Shown: positions 19,801-27,768, numbered from the stretch's first letter. The stretch is DNA of 64,000 nt from Sorangium cellulosum (GCF_002950945.1 NZ_CP012673.1:12453501-12517500), one strand, 5' to 3'. Notes: generated by a model from the sequence alone, not told the origin. Numbers and translations: made by a program.

Positions 19801-20484
19801 GCGCCGATCGACTGGTCGCAGAACCCCTATGTCCAGATCGAGGGAGGGTTCGTCGCCGGGATGCTGCTCGGGGCCGTTCCGTTCGCCGGCGTGGGTCACG
19901 AGCTGCTGGACACCGCGGGCGTGCTGCCCCATGGGACGTCGGAAGCCAGGATCGGGCTGGCCATCGGGCAGATCGTGGGTGGGGTCGCCCTCACGATCGG
20001 GGGCTTGACGGGGGAGCTCTTCGGAGGCGTCACGAGCGCCACCGGCATCGGCGCGGCGATCGGTGTGCCCGCGATCGTGGTGTCGACCGGGCTCGTCGTC
20101 GGCGGGGTCGGGAACATCGCGGCGGGGCTCCAGGGGCTCTCGCAGGCGATGATGTCGCAAGGGTCGGGAAGCATCGGCCCGCTGGGGACGGCGCAACCGG
20201 CAAGGGGAGGAACGTACAAGTTGCGCGATCCAGAAACCGGCCAGGTCCGGCGGACTGGTCGCACAAATGACCTCCGACGGCGAGAGGGGGAGCATGGTCG
20301 GAACCCTGAGACCAAAGATCTCGAATTTGAAGTTGATCGACGAACCGACAGCTATCCGGCGCAACGCGGTCGCGAGCAGCGTATTTACGATCAGCATCCC
20401 GAAGCAGATTTGAACAGCAGAAGGCCGATTTCGCCGACCAACGCTCGACGAGATGAGTATCTACGACAGGGAGACAAGCTATGA
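13831..20484 (+). CDS. RHS/SpvB polymorphic toxin lipoprotein with GIY-YIG/URI-type nuclease tip
   Basis: The product is 2,217 residues. GGAGG five bases before the ATG at 13831 and a lipobox (LASGGC) fix the start. Next comes an SpvB-like domain (about 57-133, with GTFSITSTGEAVYTMDL and GVLGAGFSIAGLSAITRC), then FG-GAP/VCBS-type Asp-rich repeats (about 376-810), RHS/YD repeats (about 1120-1790) and the RHS core (HLGSVDALTDEDG to NPLVYVDPGGF, about 1803-1917). A hydrophobic glycine-rich pre-toxin region follows (about 2006-2107). The last 90 residues change composition and encode GTYKLRDPE, VRRTGRTNDLRRREGEH, GREQRIYD and the end motif RRPISPTNARRDEYL, resembling URI/GIY-YIG toxin nucleases. 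A DNase tip is inferred from family resemblance. The stop overlaps the immunity gene by 4 bases. Confidence 0.93.
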   Translation: MAAVPRWSLGAFIPLWMFLACVLASGGCQCVFGEPPAGPPHGLVACRTQRTQGPATSRPMPAVETVAAGTIPGTFSITSTGEAVYTMDLTSPPSRAGVGPRIQLVYRSDGGDGVLGAGFSIAGLSAITRCPKSLAQDGEIRGVRYDGDDRLCLDGQRLVPVGQGPGTIEYRTFPETFVKLVGHYPPEGGAPAEALFFEAYLPAGRVVEYGRTDDSKPLARGGVPRAWLANKARDGRGNAMTYAYCLAEAEDGHAAEYAVDEIRYTGFEGTPSLEPSRAVRFVYGTKDPAAIRAGYSGGMALQRSLRLEEIQMLGPGDALVRSYGFLYELSPATSRTLLAQVEECASDGVCKPPTRFQYSRAKPGFKRLATDVDKPVSGLASPMVLDRDGDGLDDLVIPDMDAALSTPSNPITAWWAARNLGPRASPAYFAPAELAFIEEWPFVADPVGPSDPAILQPELGTALDYDDDGRTDVLLHDVFDAKTTWHVLLSRPDWTFALHDTGIRRPFPLGVKPAPPSLSSPGASMHLADLDGDGVPDLLQCEDHDRVGQSPIPASSVWTVHLWRPASGATPAGFDPTGESIELLIGYPCDTELHTLDVDADGKIDLIVPSLRRFGDGTVLIGSSYDAIMRRGEGRWEVIDTELPVVWRGGRVVFLDVNGDGLPDAVESGPGDHQLYTYLNTGPTFVASPFRTVDAFSFGDLLGIPDQDTFFQFAVPLDFNGDGRQDLLMPVPPGMLLGGSDALPSWAVLLATGDRAGPPFRLVDAGVPFQASLSDAVTLADPRGARTGDLNGDGGQDVILPLGGVFNVFQNLSADQDLLVAVSDGMNAHDPTEPGFVPDVSISYGHLTDAPVTSGGAEEDPARRSALYLARSAAADDCGYPRRCVVGPRRVVSAYAINSGVDRPRRFEVGYRDGRYHRLGRGFLGFGERIVTDLDTGAVTIDVYDHVTFDDELQVFPFAGSVQRTWRWAPGLASQPRPEQIELAFVDVTRALVPTNDGATYFTLPTERRVRRAQGVYPSPSGATPSIEAYVREIERGGGDGVTLLRDSAAKVTDFDTFGNVRAEEVSTGGVDLTFKVARTFKNDTERWVLGQLETQEECSAAAGMSQCRTLTRTTTIYGEVETESTESDDGLRDTKLTLTYTRDDFGNITGVTAEDAFGHERASSTDFDEEGMFPEKYVNAAGHTTLVEFDAALGVLLKQVDPNQLVTTWAYDGFGRLGVERRPDGTATTVTLSRTKDGGPGQEAWRVRQRSATTGGADDTVEFDSLGRPIRWWWYGPEPSQGSGDTPRLVQEIVYDALGEHVARRSVPVSEDTPEREVLYDRYEYDAVGREVRHTTPWNAVTTTEYDGLRVRVTDPLDHVTVTEQDPLGRIETITDAAGGSTRYAYGPFGLLHTVTDPGDAVTRTTRDAFGRIRQLDDPDRGTTVSIHDGFGELISQADALGRETTWAYDALGRPRSRVDQHGAERLTTTWTWDTAAHGVGKIHTLASPDGEKTYGYTGRGQLDTISLRIDGERAPLAARLGYDALGRVETVTYPAPAGAAPFVVAHDHDAHGHVLAVRDSGTSFAYWRLTDVDDAGRFREEVFGNGAVTERSYFADKQRLRHMVTQSGAGEVQDLDYGFDDLLNLTRRTDALQPENTTERFRYDRLHRLTCAYFRDVESASAPCALRYDYHPNGNLTFKSDVGALSYDDPLHPHAVTGAGTGSFSYDAVGNQIARPGGTTVRYTPFDLPARITQGASAITFGYDGDQQRIRKTTPEKETLYFGELYERVTEAASGAVEHRYHVHSPERVVAIVTRGGPDAGTRYVHVDHLGSVDALTDEDGDVTERRSYDPFGQRRNPVWGERAPASFSSETTQGFTGHESDDELGLVNMKGRIYDPRIGRFLTTDPIVSIPSFGQSWNPYSYVLNNPLVYVDPGGFQAALPEGAEFTSEGLGLPPIEIEVLAPLPGHEARSEADTNTVAAETGGAVPPIDVGVLGTSSGFVPQPVTTAPIDWSQNPYVQIEGGFVAGMLLGAVPFAGVGHELLDTAGVLPHGTSEARIGLAIGQIVGGVALTIGGLTGELFGGVTSATGIGAAIGVPAIVVSTGLVVGGVGNIAAGLQGLSQAMMSQGSGSIGPLGTAQPARGGTYKLRDPETGQVRRTGRTNDLRRREGEHGRNPETKDLEFEVDRRTDSYPAQRGREQRIYDQHPEADLNSRRPISPTNARRDEYLRQGDKL

Positions 20485-20951
20485 AGCGTCGCAGGCCCGC
20501 CCCCGATGGAACAGTATTCCTTGTGCCCCTGCGCGACAGCGGGCATGCGATAGGGGTGCTTGCGCGAGCAACTGGGGAGGGCCATGCTTTCGGCTACTTT
20601 TTCGGCCCAAGAGTTTCGAAAGCGAGCGATGTGAATATGGAGAGGCTTATTCCGGAGAACGCCTTGCTCGTTGGAAAGTTTGGCGACCTGGAGATCCTTC
20701 GCAAGAACTGGCCGATAATTGGTGCCCTGAAGGATTGGGTACCCTCGAATTGGCCCATGTTGCCTATGGCACGCATCGACGAGGCTGCAGGTCGGGCCTG
20801 GCTGGCGATCTACGACGACTCGTTCAACTGCATTAAAGAGACAGAAATCGATATCGATGCAGCGTCTCGGTACCCCTACGATCGAATGATGGGAGCAGGC
20901 GCTGTTGAGGTTCGATTGACGAACCTAATCCGATCCGCGGAGGAATCGTAG
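20481..20951 (+). CDS. Imm26-like immunity protein for the RHS nuclease
   Basis: The product is 156 residues and starts at an ATGA overlap with the RHS stop codon, the usual layout of a toxin and its immunity gene. The N-terminus, GTVFLVPLRDSGHAIGVLAR, resembles Imm26-type proteins, which begin with a 'G..F.IPL.DG....G' strand. The body is mixed alpha/beta with no signal peptide or membrane segment, fitting a cytoplasmic antidote. GC is clearly lower than in neighbouring genes, like the toxin tip, so the two were probably acquired together. The family match is by pattern only. The claim that it neutralises the URI-type nuclease rests on position. Confidence 0.7.
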   Translation: MKRRRPAPDGTVFLVPLRDSGHAIGVLARATGEGHAFGYFFGPRVSKASDVNMERLIPENALLVGKFGDLEILRKNWPIIGALKDWVPSNWPMLPMARIDEAAGRAWLAIYDDSFNCIKETEIDIDAASRYPYDRMMGAGAVEVRLTNLIRSAEES

Positions 20952-20958
20952 GGATATT

Positions 20959-22992
20959 CGGCGGCTCGGCGTCGAGAGGCGTCCGGATGGCACGGCGACG
21001 ACGGTCACGCTCTCCCGCACCAAGGACGGCGGCCCGGGGCAGGAGGCGTGGCGGGTGAGGCAGCGGAGTGCCACGACCGGCGGGGCCGACGATACGGTCG
21101 AGTTCGACAGCCTTGGCCGCCCGATCCGGTGGCTGTGGTACGGGCCCGAGCCGTCGCAAGGATCGGGCGATAGGCGGCGTCTGGTGCAGGAAATCGTGTA
21201 TGACGCGCTGGGCGAGCACGTCGCGCGGCGCTCGGTGCCGGTCAGCGAGGGTACGCCCGAGCGCGAGGTGCTGTACGACCGATATGAATACGACGCGGTA
21301 GGCCGCGAAGTGCGCCATACGACGCCGTGGAACGCGGTCACGACGACGGAGTACGACGGCTTGCGTGTACGCGTCACCGACCCGCTCGATCACGTGACGG
21401 TGACCGAGCAGGATCCGCTGGGGCGCATCGAGACCATCACGGACGCGGCCGGCGGGATCACCCGCTACACCTACGGCCCGTTCGGCCTGCTGCACACGGT
21501 CACCGATCCGGGCGACGCGGTCACGCGCACGACGCGCGACGCGTTCGGCCGCACCCGGCAGCTGGATGATCCCGATCGGGGCACGACCGTCTCGATCCAT
21601 GACGGCTTCGGCGAGCTCATCTCACAGGCCGATGCGCTCGGGCGAGAGACCACGTGGGCGTACGACGCGCTTGGCCGACCCCGCTCGCGTGTGGACCAGC
21701 ACGGCGCCGAGTGCCTGACGACCACGTGGACCTGGGACACCGCGGCGCATGGCGTCGGCAAGCTCCACGCGCTCGCGAGCCCCGACGGGGAGAAGACGTA
21801 CGGGTACACCGGCCGCGGCCAGGTCGACACGATCTCGCTCCGCATCGACGGCGAGTGCGCTCCCCTGGAGGCCAGGCTCGGCTACGACGAGCTCGGCCGG
21901 GTCGAGACGGTCACGTATCCGGCGCCGGCCGGCGCGGCGCCGTTCGTCGTGGCCCACGACCACGACGCGCACGGCCATGTGATCGCCGTACGCGAAAGCG
22001 GAACGCGCTTCGCCTACTGGCGCTTGACGGACGTGGACGACGCGGGGCGCTTCCGGGAGGAGGTGTTCGGCAACGGCGCCGTCACGGAGCGGAGCTACTT
22101 CGCCGACAAGCAGCGGCTGAGGCACCTGGTGACGCAGAGCGGTGCGGGTGAGGTGCAGGACCTGGACTACGGGTTCGACGACCTGCTGAACCTCACCCGC
22201 CGCACCGACGCGCTCCAGCCCGAGAACACGACGGAGCGCTTCCGCTATGACGCGCTCCACCGGCTGACCTGCGCGTACTTCAGGGACGTCGAGAGCGCGT
22301 CGGCGCCCTGCGCGCTCCGCTACGACTACCACCCGAACGGCAATCTCACCTTCAAGTTGGACGTCGGCGCCCTCTCGTACGACGACCCGCTGCACCCGCA
22401 CGCGGTCACCGGCGCCGGCCGCTTCGCTTATGACGCCGTCGGCAATCAGATCGCGCGGCCCGGCGGCACGACGGTGCGTTACACGCCGTTCGACCTGCCG
22501 GCGCGCATCACGCAGGGCGCGAGCACCATCACGTTCGGCTACGACGGCGACCAGCAGCGAATCCGCAAGACCACGCCGGAGAAGGAGACACTCTACTTCG
22601 GCGAGCTGTACGAGCGGGTCACCGAGGCGGCGTCGGGTGCCGTGGAGCATCGGTACCACGTCCACTCGCTCACGAGCTGCTGGACGCCGCGGGCGTGCTC
22701 GACCAAGGGACACCGCAAGCCAGGATGGGGCTGGCCATCGGGCAGATCGTGGGTGGGCTCGCCCTCACGATCGGGGGCTTGACGGGGGAGGTCCTCGGTG
22801 GCGTCACGAGCGCCACCGGCATCGGCGCGGCGATCGGTGTGCCCGCGATCGTGGTGTCGACCGGGCTCGTCGTCGGCGGCGTTGGCAACATCGCGGCAGG
22901 GATCCAGGGGCTGACGCAGGCGCTCATGTCGCAAGGAACGGGCAGTAGAGGCCCGCAGACAACAGCGCCCGCTGCAACGGAGCGAGGACCGC
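20959..22992 (+). pseudogene. Orphan RHS 3' copy (copy 2), 5'-truncated with internal deletion
   Basis: This stretch is highly similar to 17476-19190 of the intact RHS gene and begins abruptly inside the repeat region at RRLGVERRPDG, with no start codon. At about 22669 the sequence jumps from the segment matching 19191 to that matching 19896. The roughly 704-base loss removes the RHS core and shifts the frame, so the hydrophobic pre-toxin region (AIGQIVGGLALTIGGLTGE) continues in another frame from about 22695. It ends near 22938 after SQGTGSRGP, where a toxin tip would start, and a GxxExxY element follows. It is the kind of silent RHS cassette that can recombine with the full gene. Confidence 0.88.
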
Positions 22993-23004
22993 GAAAGAGA
23001 AGAG

Positions 23005-23442
23005 ATGACACATGAAGGCGGGAAGGCGGGAAGATTTGAGGATGGATCCGCGGAGGTGATCGCGGCGTGCATCGAAGTACATCGGCATCTCGGTCCTGGG
23101 CTGCTTGAGTCGGCGTATGAGCAATGCCTTTGCCATGAGCCTTCGCTTCGCGGCCTGAGCTTTGAGCGCCAGCGTCCGCTCCCGCTTGTCTATAAGGGAG
23201 TCCATCTCGAGTGCGGCTATCGTCTCGATGTCGTCGTCGGCAGCTGCCTGATTGTCGAGGTGAAGGCGGTGGAGCGGCTACTGCCCGTACACGAGGCACA
23301 GGCGCTGACCTACCTCAGGCTCACCAGGCTACCGGCCGCCCTTGTCGTCAATTTCAACGTCGCGGTCCTACGGCACGGGCTGCGCCGCCCCAGCTATAAT
23401 CCAAATCATCTATTCCCGCCTTCCCGCCTTCATGTAACATAA
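23005..23442 (+). CDS. GxxExxY family protein (PD-(D/E)XK-like fold)
   Basis: The product is 145 residues. The name-giving motif is in HLGPGLLESAYEQCL (GLLESAY fits GxxExxY). The core CGYRLDVVVGSCLIVEVKAV resembles the D...ExK strands of PD-(D/E)XK nucleases, and HEAQALTYLRLTRLPAALVVNFN is the usual C-terminal half. The biochemical role of this family is not established. Both ends of the reading frame lie in inverted repeats: residues near the start (THEGGKAGR) and the end (PPSRLHVT) are read from the repeat arms. Conserved homology begins near residue 15, so an internal GTG at about 23056 may be the real start. GC is lower than in the flanks. Confidence 0.82.
   Translation: MTHEGGKAGRFEDGSAEVIAACIEVHRHLGPGLLESAYEQCLCHEPSLRGLSFERQRPLPLVYKGVHLECGYRLDVVVGSCLIVEVKAVERLLPVHEAQALTYLRLTRLPAALVVNFNVAVLRHGLRRPSYNPNHLFPPSRLHVT
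23010..23435. mobile_element. 426-bp element: GxxExxY gene bounded by perfect 23-bp inverted repeats
   Basis: Positions 23010-23032 and 23413-23435 are exact reverse complements over 23 bases, each made of two GGCGGGAA-type blocks next to ACATGAA. The gene between them fills the element almost completely. The same arm sequence forms the hairpin at 33882-33943 and a decayed half at 2754-2791. No target-site duplication is evident. Movement of this element is inferred from the repeat family and its position in a rearranged region. Confidence 0.75.
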
Positions 23443-23837
23443 TTTTTCATCCGAGAAAGCAAGGGCGACCTCATCGGCAAGACATAGATGGGCATCGTCG
23501 CGGTGAACGGTGCCTCCGGGTCGTGAACGGTTACCATTGCGCGACGTACTCGATCTGCCAATCGACTGGGAGGCAGAGCGCAGCTCGGTGGGGCTCGCGT
23601 GGAACAGGGCAAAGATAGCTCCAACAGCACAGTGACGACGTGCAGAGAGATGAAGGTTAATGCACCGAGCCCCGTCCGGGTGGGGAGGCAATGAGACGGA
23701 TCGTCGATGAAGGAACAGGTTCGCAGTTCCGTTACTTCGCGAGGCTGCGCGGTTGGCGTGGTCCCGCGAACATCATCAGGCGGCGCAGTTGTGCTCTCGT
23801 ATTTTCCGGTAACGTCTGGGAGCAGCCACAGCTGCTG
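23443..23837. other. AT-richer stretch with no recognised gene
   Basis: These 395 bases join the GxxExxY element to the third RHS copy. Composition is more AT-rich than average. A frame opening near 23691 runs into RHS copy 3, but its first 48 residues resemble nothing I know. This may be debris of a lost toxin/immunity tip. Confidence 0.45.
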
Positions 23838-24478
23838 AGCGACGACGAGCTCGGGCTCGTGAACATGAAGGGCAGGATGCACGATCCCAGGATCGGGCGG
23901 TTCTTGACCACGGACCCGATCGTCTCGAACGTGTCCTTTGGGCAGAACTGGAATCCGTACAGCTACGTGCTCAACAACCCGCTCGTGTACGTCGACCCGG
24001 GCGGCTTTCAGGAAGCGATCCCGGAGGGCGGGGCTCGCGCACCGCTGGCGGCCGGCGCGGAGTTCACTTCGGAAGAGCTCGGCTTGCCGCCGATCGAAGT
24101 CGAGCTGGTCCTCCCGGAGCACGAGGCGCGCTCCGGCGACGGTACCAGCACCATGGCTGCCGAGACGGGCGGCGCCGTGCCGCCGATCGACGTCGGCGTA
24201 GTCGGGACCAGCGCGGGCTTCGTGCCCCAGCCGGTGACCACGGCGCCGATCGACTGGTCGCAGAACCCCTACGTCCCGATCGAGGGAGGGTTCGTCGCCG
24301 GGGTGCTGCTCGGGGCCGTTCCTTTCGCCGGCGTGGGTCACCAGCTGCTGGACGCCGCGGGCGCGCTGCCCCATGGGACAACGGAAGCCAGGATGGGGCT
24401 GGCCATCGGGCAGATCGTGGGTGGGATCGCCCTCACGAACGGGGGCTTGACGGGGGAGCTCTTCGGAGGCGTCACGAG
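23838..24478 (+). pseudogene. RHS 3' copy 3, left part, interrupted by an IS element
   Basis: Homology to the intact RHS gene starts abruptly at SDDELGLVNMKG (matching 19419 onward) and continues through the core end (NPYSYVLNNPLVYVDPGGF) and the pre-toxin region. It is cut at 24478 inside GGVTS by the IS21-family element. The remainder resumes at 27568. A 24-base insertion relative to the intact gene encodes GGARAPLAA, which is also found in copy 4. There is no start codon of its own. Confidence 0.88.
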
Positions 24479-24622
24479 TGTCGGTGATCCTCGCGTCCCG
24501 CGTCCGGTCGGTGAAGACCGCGGCCACGTGATCGCCGGAGTTCACCGTTCACCGCCGGCCCCTGCGCCGATCTGGGCCGCGCTCGCCTCCGCGGGGTAGA
24601 CGTTACGCCCGCCGAAAAGTTG

Positions 24623-24652
24623 AAGGCCCGAGGGCTGCCCCCCTCGGGCCTT
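24623..24652. terminator. 12-bp perfect hairpin inside the IS left end
   Basis: AAGGCCCGAGGG (24623-24634) and CCCTCGGGCCTT (24641-24652) are perfect complements around a six-base loop. Such a stem could block read-through from outside into the transposase genes. It lacks a long T-run, so termination is an inference. Confidence 0.55.
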
Positions 24653-24732
24653 CTGGAGCTCCGCCTTACCGGAGTCCCCCTCCTTCATCACAAGCCGGGC
24701 TCCAGGTCCAGAAAACGGCGGCATGGAGCCCG

Positions 24733-25191
24733 TTGCCTTCGTCGGCCTACCGCCTCGCCCTCTGCGCCTGCTGCCGCGTCCAGCTTCGCCTCTGCCGGCG
24801 CTGCGATCGCGGTCAGCGCCTCTGCCGCGACTGCCGCCCGCTGCGGCGTCGTGAGTCGCTCCGCCGCGCCGGCGCCGCCTACCGCACCCGGCCTCGCGCT
24901 CGCCGCCTCCAGGCCGCTCGCCAGGCCCGCTACCGCGACCGGCAGCGGGACAAGTTCTCCGCGCAGAAAGTGACGCATCACGGCGTGACGCAAGCCGCGG
25001 CCGCGTCGACGTCCCAGCTCGCGCCGGAGATCACCTCCGGCCGAAAGGACGACGATGACGAATCGATCCGAGATGTCGGCCGCTGCTCGCTCTGCGGAGC
25101 GCGGCTTCCGCCCTGGGCCATGCGCGAGCGGCGCACTCGGCCAGCGCTTCACCAACGCGCTCCCCGCGTCCCACAAGGGCCTCCGCGCTGA
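24733..25191 (+). CDS. Zinc-finger-like accessory protein of the IS element
   Basis: The product is up to 152 residues from a TTG start. The N-terminus carries clustered cysteines: CACC, then LCRRCDRGQRLCRDC. An Arg-rich stretch, RYRDRQRDKFSAQKVTHHG, follows. Small proteins with this arrangement (Cys cluster, 'CDRG..YC..C', then 'RQ..YR.R..VTH') are often found upstream of IstA/IstB in IS21-like elements. Zinc and nucleic-acid binding are inferred from the Cys pattern. The last third may not be conserved, and the exact start is uncertain. It ends 16 bases before istA. Confidence 0.55.
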   Translation: MPSSAYRLALCACCRVQLRLCRRCDRGQRLCRDCRPLRRRESLRRAGAAYRTRPRARRLQAARQARYRDRQRDKFSAQKVTHHGVTQAAAASTSQLAPEITSGRKDDDDESIRDVGRCSLCGARLPPWAMRERRTRPALHQRAPRVPQGPPR

Positions 25192-25206
25192 CGGGAGGAG
25201 GCGGCG

Positions 25207-26694
25207 GTGATCGCCAAGGAGAAGGAGGCCGAGATCTTGCGCCTCTACCACGGCGAGAAGTGGCCCATCGGCACCATCGCCGGCCAGCTCGGGCTGCACC
25301 ACACCACCGTGCAGCGCGTGCTCGGGCAAGCGGGCGTCGACCCGAAGGTCGTCGCGCCGCGCCGGTCCATGGTCGACCCGTTCGTGCCCTTTATCGTCGA
25401 GCAGCTCGGCAAGTATCCCTCGCTGCGCTCCAGCCGCCTCTTCGGCATGCTCAAGCAGCGCGGCTATCCGGGCGGTCCCGACCATCTGCGCCGGGTGATC
25501 GGCCGTCTGCGCCCCAAGAAGCCGGCCGAGGCATTCCAGCGGCTGCGCACGCTGCCCGGCGAGCAAGCGCAGGTCGACTGGGCGCACTTTGGCAAGCTGG
25601 CTGTCGGCCGGGCGCAGCGCCCGCTCTGGGCCTTCGTCATGGTGCTCAGTTACTCGCGACGCATCTTCCTGCGCTTCTTCCCGGGCGCGGCGATGCCCTT
25701 CTTCGTGCGCGGGCACGTCGAGGCATTCGACGACTTCGGCGGCGTCCCGCGCGTGCTGCTCTACGACAACCTCAAAAGCGCGGTCGTGGAGCGCCACGGC
25801 GACGCGATCCGGTTCCATCCCACACTGCTGGCTCTGTCGGCGCATTATCGCTTCGAGCCGCGTCCCGTCGCCGTCGCCCGCGGCAACGAGAAGGGCCGCG
25901 TCGAGCGCGCCATCCGTTACATCCGTGAGGCCTTCTTCGAGGCCCGGACCTACGCCGATCTCGGCGACCTCAACCGACAATCGGCCGAGTGGACCAGCTC
26001 CGCGGCGTTCGATCGCTCCTGGGTCGAGGACCGCGCCCGCACCGTGCGCCAGGCTTTCGACGACGAGCGCAGCGTGCTGCTGCAACACCCCGACACGCCG
26101 TTTCCGGCCCACGAGCGCGTCGAGGTCGAGGTGGGAAAGACCCCGTACGCGCGCTTCGATCTCAACGACTACTCGGTCCCCCATGACCGCACGCGCCGCA
26201 CGCTCGTCGTCCTCGCCGACCTCGAGCAGGTGCGCATCGCCGACGGCAACGACATCGTCGCGACCCACGTTCGCTCGTGGGACCGTGGCCAGCAGATCGA
26301 GCAACCCGAGCACCTCCAGCGGCTCGTTGATGAGAAGCGCCGCGCCCGCGAGCACCGCGGCCTCGATCGCCTCGCCCGCGCCGCTCGCAGCAGCCAGGCC
26401 TTCCTCCGCATCGTCGCCGAACGCGGCGGCAACATCGGCAGCGCGATCGCCCGGCTTCTGCAGCTGCTCGACGCTGTCGGCGCCGCCGAGCTCGAAGAGG
26501 CCCTGGTCGAGGTGCTCGAGCGCGACACCATCCACGTCGGTGCCGTCCGCCAGGTGCTCGACCGCCGCCGCTCCGAGCGCCACCTGCCGCCCCCCGTCTC
26601 GATCCCCGTCACGCGCGGCCAGCACGCCGCCCTCGTCGTCACACCGCATTCGCTCGCCACCTACGACGCCCTGAAGAAGGACTCGACGCCATGA
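25207..26694 (+). CDS. istA: IS21-family transposase IstA
   Basis: The product is 495 residues. An N-terminal helix-turn-helix (IGTIAGQLGLHHTTVQRVL) is followed by an rve/DDE core. The first Asp is in QAQVDWAHFG, the second in LLYDNLKSAVV and the Glu in NEKGRVERAIRYIRE. The GTG start has a strong GGGAGGAGG upstream. It catalyses strand transfer together with the ATPase IstB, whose gene overlaps by 4 bases (ATGA). The frame looks intact, so the element may still be active. Confidence 0.96.
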   Translation: MIAKEKEAEILRLYHGEKWPIGTIAGQLGLHHTTVQRVLGQAGVDPKVVAPRRSMVDPFVPFIVEQLGKYPSLRSSRLFGMLKQRGYPGGPDHLRRVIGRLRPKKPAEAFQRLRTLPGEQAQVDWAHFGKLAVGRAQRPLWAFVMVLSYSRRIFLRFFPGAAMPFFVRGHVEAFDDFGGVPRVLLYDNLKSAVVERHGDAIRFHPTLLALSAHYRFEPRPVAVARGNEKGRVERAIRYIREAFFEARTYADLGDLNRQSAEWTSSAAFDRSWVEDRARTVRQAFDDERSVLLQHPDTPFPAHERVEVEVGKTPYARFDLNDYSVPHDRTRRTLVVLADLEQVRIADGNDIVATHVRSWDRGQQIEQPEHLQRLVDEKRRAREHRGLDRLARAARSSQAFLRIVAERGGNIGSAIARLLQLLDAVGAAELEEALVEVLERDTIHVGAVRQVLDRRRSERHLPPPVSIPVTRGQHAALVVTPHSLATYDALKKDSTP

Positions 26695-27452
26695 CCGACC
26701 TGACGCCCACCGAGACCAAAGACCGCCTCAAGAGCCTCGGCCTCTTTGGCCTGCTCGCCTGCTGGGAGCAGCTCGCCGACAAGCCCTGGCTTCGCGAGGT
26801 GCTCGCCATCGAGGAGCGCGAGCGCCACAAGCGCAGCCTCGAACGCCGCCTGAAGAACTCCCGCGTCGCCGCCTTCAAGCCCATGACCGACTTCGACTGG
26901 TCCTGGCCCAAGAAGATCGACCGCGAGGCCGTCGACGAGCTCTTCGGCCTCGGCTTCCTCGCCACCGGCCATAACGCCGTGCTCGTCGGCCCCAACGGCG
27001 TCGGCAAGACCATGATCCTCAAGAACCTCGCCCACCAGGCCGTCGTCCGCGGCCACACGGTCCGCTTCTCGACCGCGAGCGACATGCTCGCCGACCTCGC
27101 CGCGCAAGAGTCCTCCGCCGCGCTTGCGCGAAGGCTCCGTCGCTACACGGTCCCCGCGCTTCTCTGCATCGACGAGGTCGGCTACCTCTCCTACGATAGC
27201 CGCTACGCCGACCTGCTCTTCGAGGTCGTCACCCGGCGCTACGACGCGCAGAAGCCGCTCTTGCTCAGCACGAACAAGGCCTTCGCCGACTGGGGCCAGG
27301 TCTTCCCGCACGCCGCGTGCGTCGTCACGCTCGTCGACCGGCTGGTGCACCGCGCCGAGGTGATCGAGATCGAGGCCGAGAGCTACCGGCTCAAGGAAGC
27401 CAAGGAGCTGAGCGCCACCCGTAGCAAGCAGCGCCGCATCAAGAAACACTGA
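26691..27452 (+). CDS. istB: IS21-family helper ATPase IstB
   Basis: The product is 253 residues, typical for IstB. It is an AAA+ ATPase related to DnaC. Walker A is GPNGVGKT and Walker B is LLCIDEVGYL; the sensor region is LLLSTNKAFADWGQVF. An N-terminal helical part (LKSLGLFGLLACWEQL) matches the family. It regulates IstA and target choice. The start overlaps the istA stop. Confidence 0.96.
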   Translation: MTDLTPTETKDRLKSLGLFGLLACWEQLADKPWLREVLAIEERERHKRSLERRLKNSRVAAFKPMTDFDWSWPKKIDREAVDELFGLGFLATGHNAVLVGPNGVGKTMILKNLAHQAVVRGHTVRFSTASDMLADLAAQESSAALARRLRRYTVPALLCIDEVGYLSYDSRYADLLFEVVTRRYDAQKPLLLSTNKAFADWGQVFPHAACVVTLVDRLVHRAEVIEIEAESYRLKEAKELSATRSKQRRIKKH

Positions 27453-27567
27453 GCCGCCTCTTCACCGGTGAACTTCACCGGCATCCGGCGTGCTCTTCAC
27501 CGGCATCGGGTGCGGATTTCACCGGTGAACTTCACCGGATTCCCGCGGGTTGCCGCGATCATCTACA

Positions 27568-27768
27568 ACGAGCGCCACCGGCATCGGCGCGGCGATCGGT
27601 GTCCCTGCGATCGTGGTGTCGACCGGGCTCGTCGTCGTCGGCGTCGGCAACATCGCGGCAGGGATCCAGGGGCTGACTCAGACGCTCATGTCGCAAGGAA
27701 CGGGCAGTAGGGGCCCGCGCGCCTGTCGAGAGGGCGCCGGATTTCGCGAGGGCGGATCCGGCGCCTGA
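27568..27768 (+). pseudogene. RHS 3' copy 3, right part after the IS element
   Basis: After the second ACGAG, the RHS pre-toxin sequence resumes (SATGIGAAIGVPAIVVSTGL) and ends with SQGTGSRGP, the same point where copy 2 ends. The next residues (ACREGAGFREGG) do not resemble a toxin tip. The copy is broken by the IS and has lost its C-terminal module. Confidence 0.85.

Larger units (their letters stand above)
24479..27567 (+). mobile_element. IS21-family insertion sequence with istA, istB and an accessory ORF
   Basis: The element is 3,089 bp. Its ends are related inverted repeats: the left end begins TGTCGGTGATC and the reverse complement of the right end begins TGTAGATGATC. The sequence ACGAG flanks both sides (24474-24478 and 27568-27572), a 5-bp target duplication, and removing the element restores the RHS reading frame. 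Repeated TTCACCGG/CCGGTGAA blocks lie inside both ends (for example 27460-27540), as expected for IstA-binding multiple terminal repeats. At 3.1 kb it is longer than typical IS21 members because of about 730 bases ahead of istA. Confidence 0.93.

Noticed and set aside
24620..24973. A second small gene in the IS left end in another frame
   Set aside because: Its product is Ala/Ser-rich low complexity, and it overlaps the cysteine-cluster frame, which has recognisable content.
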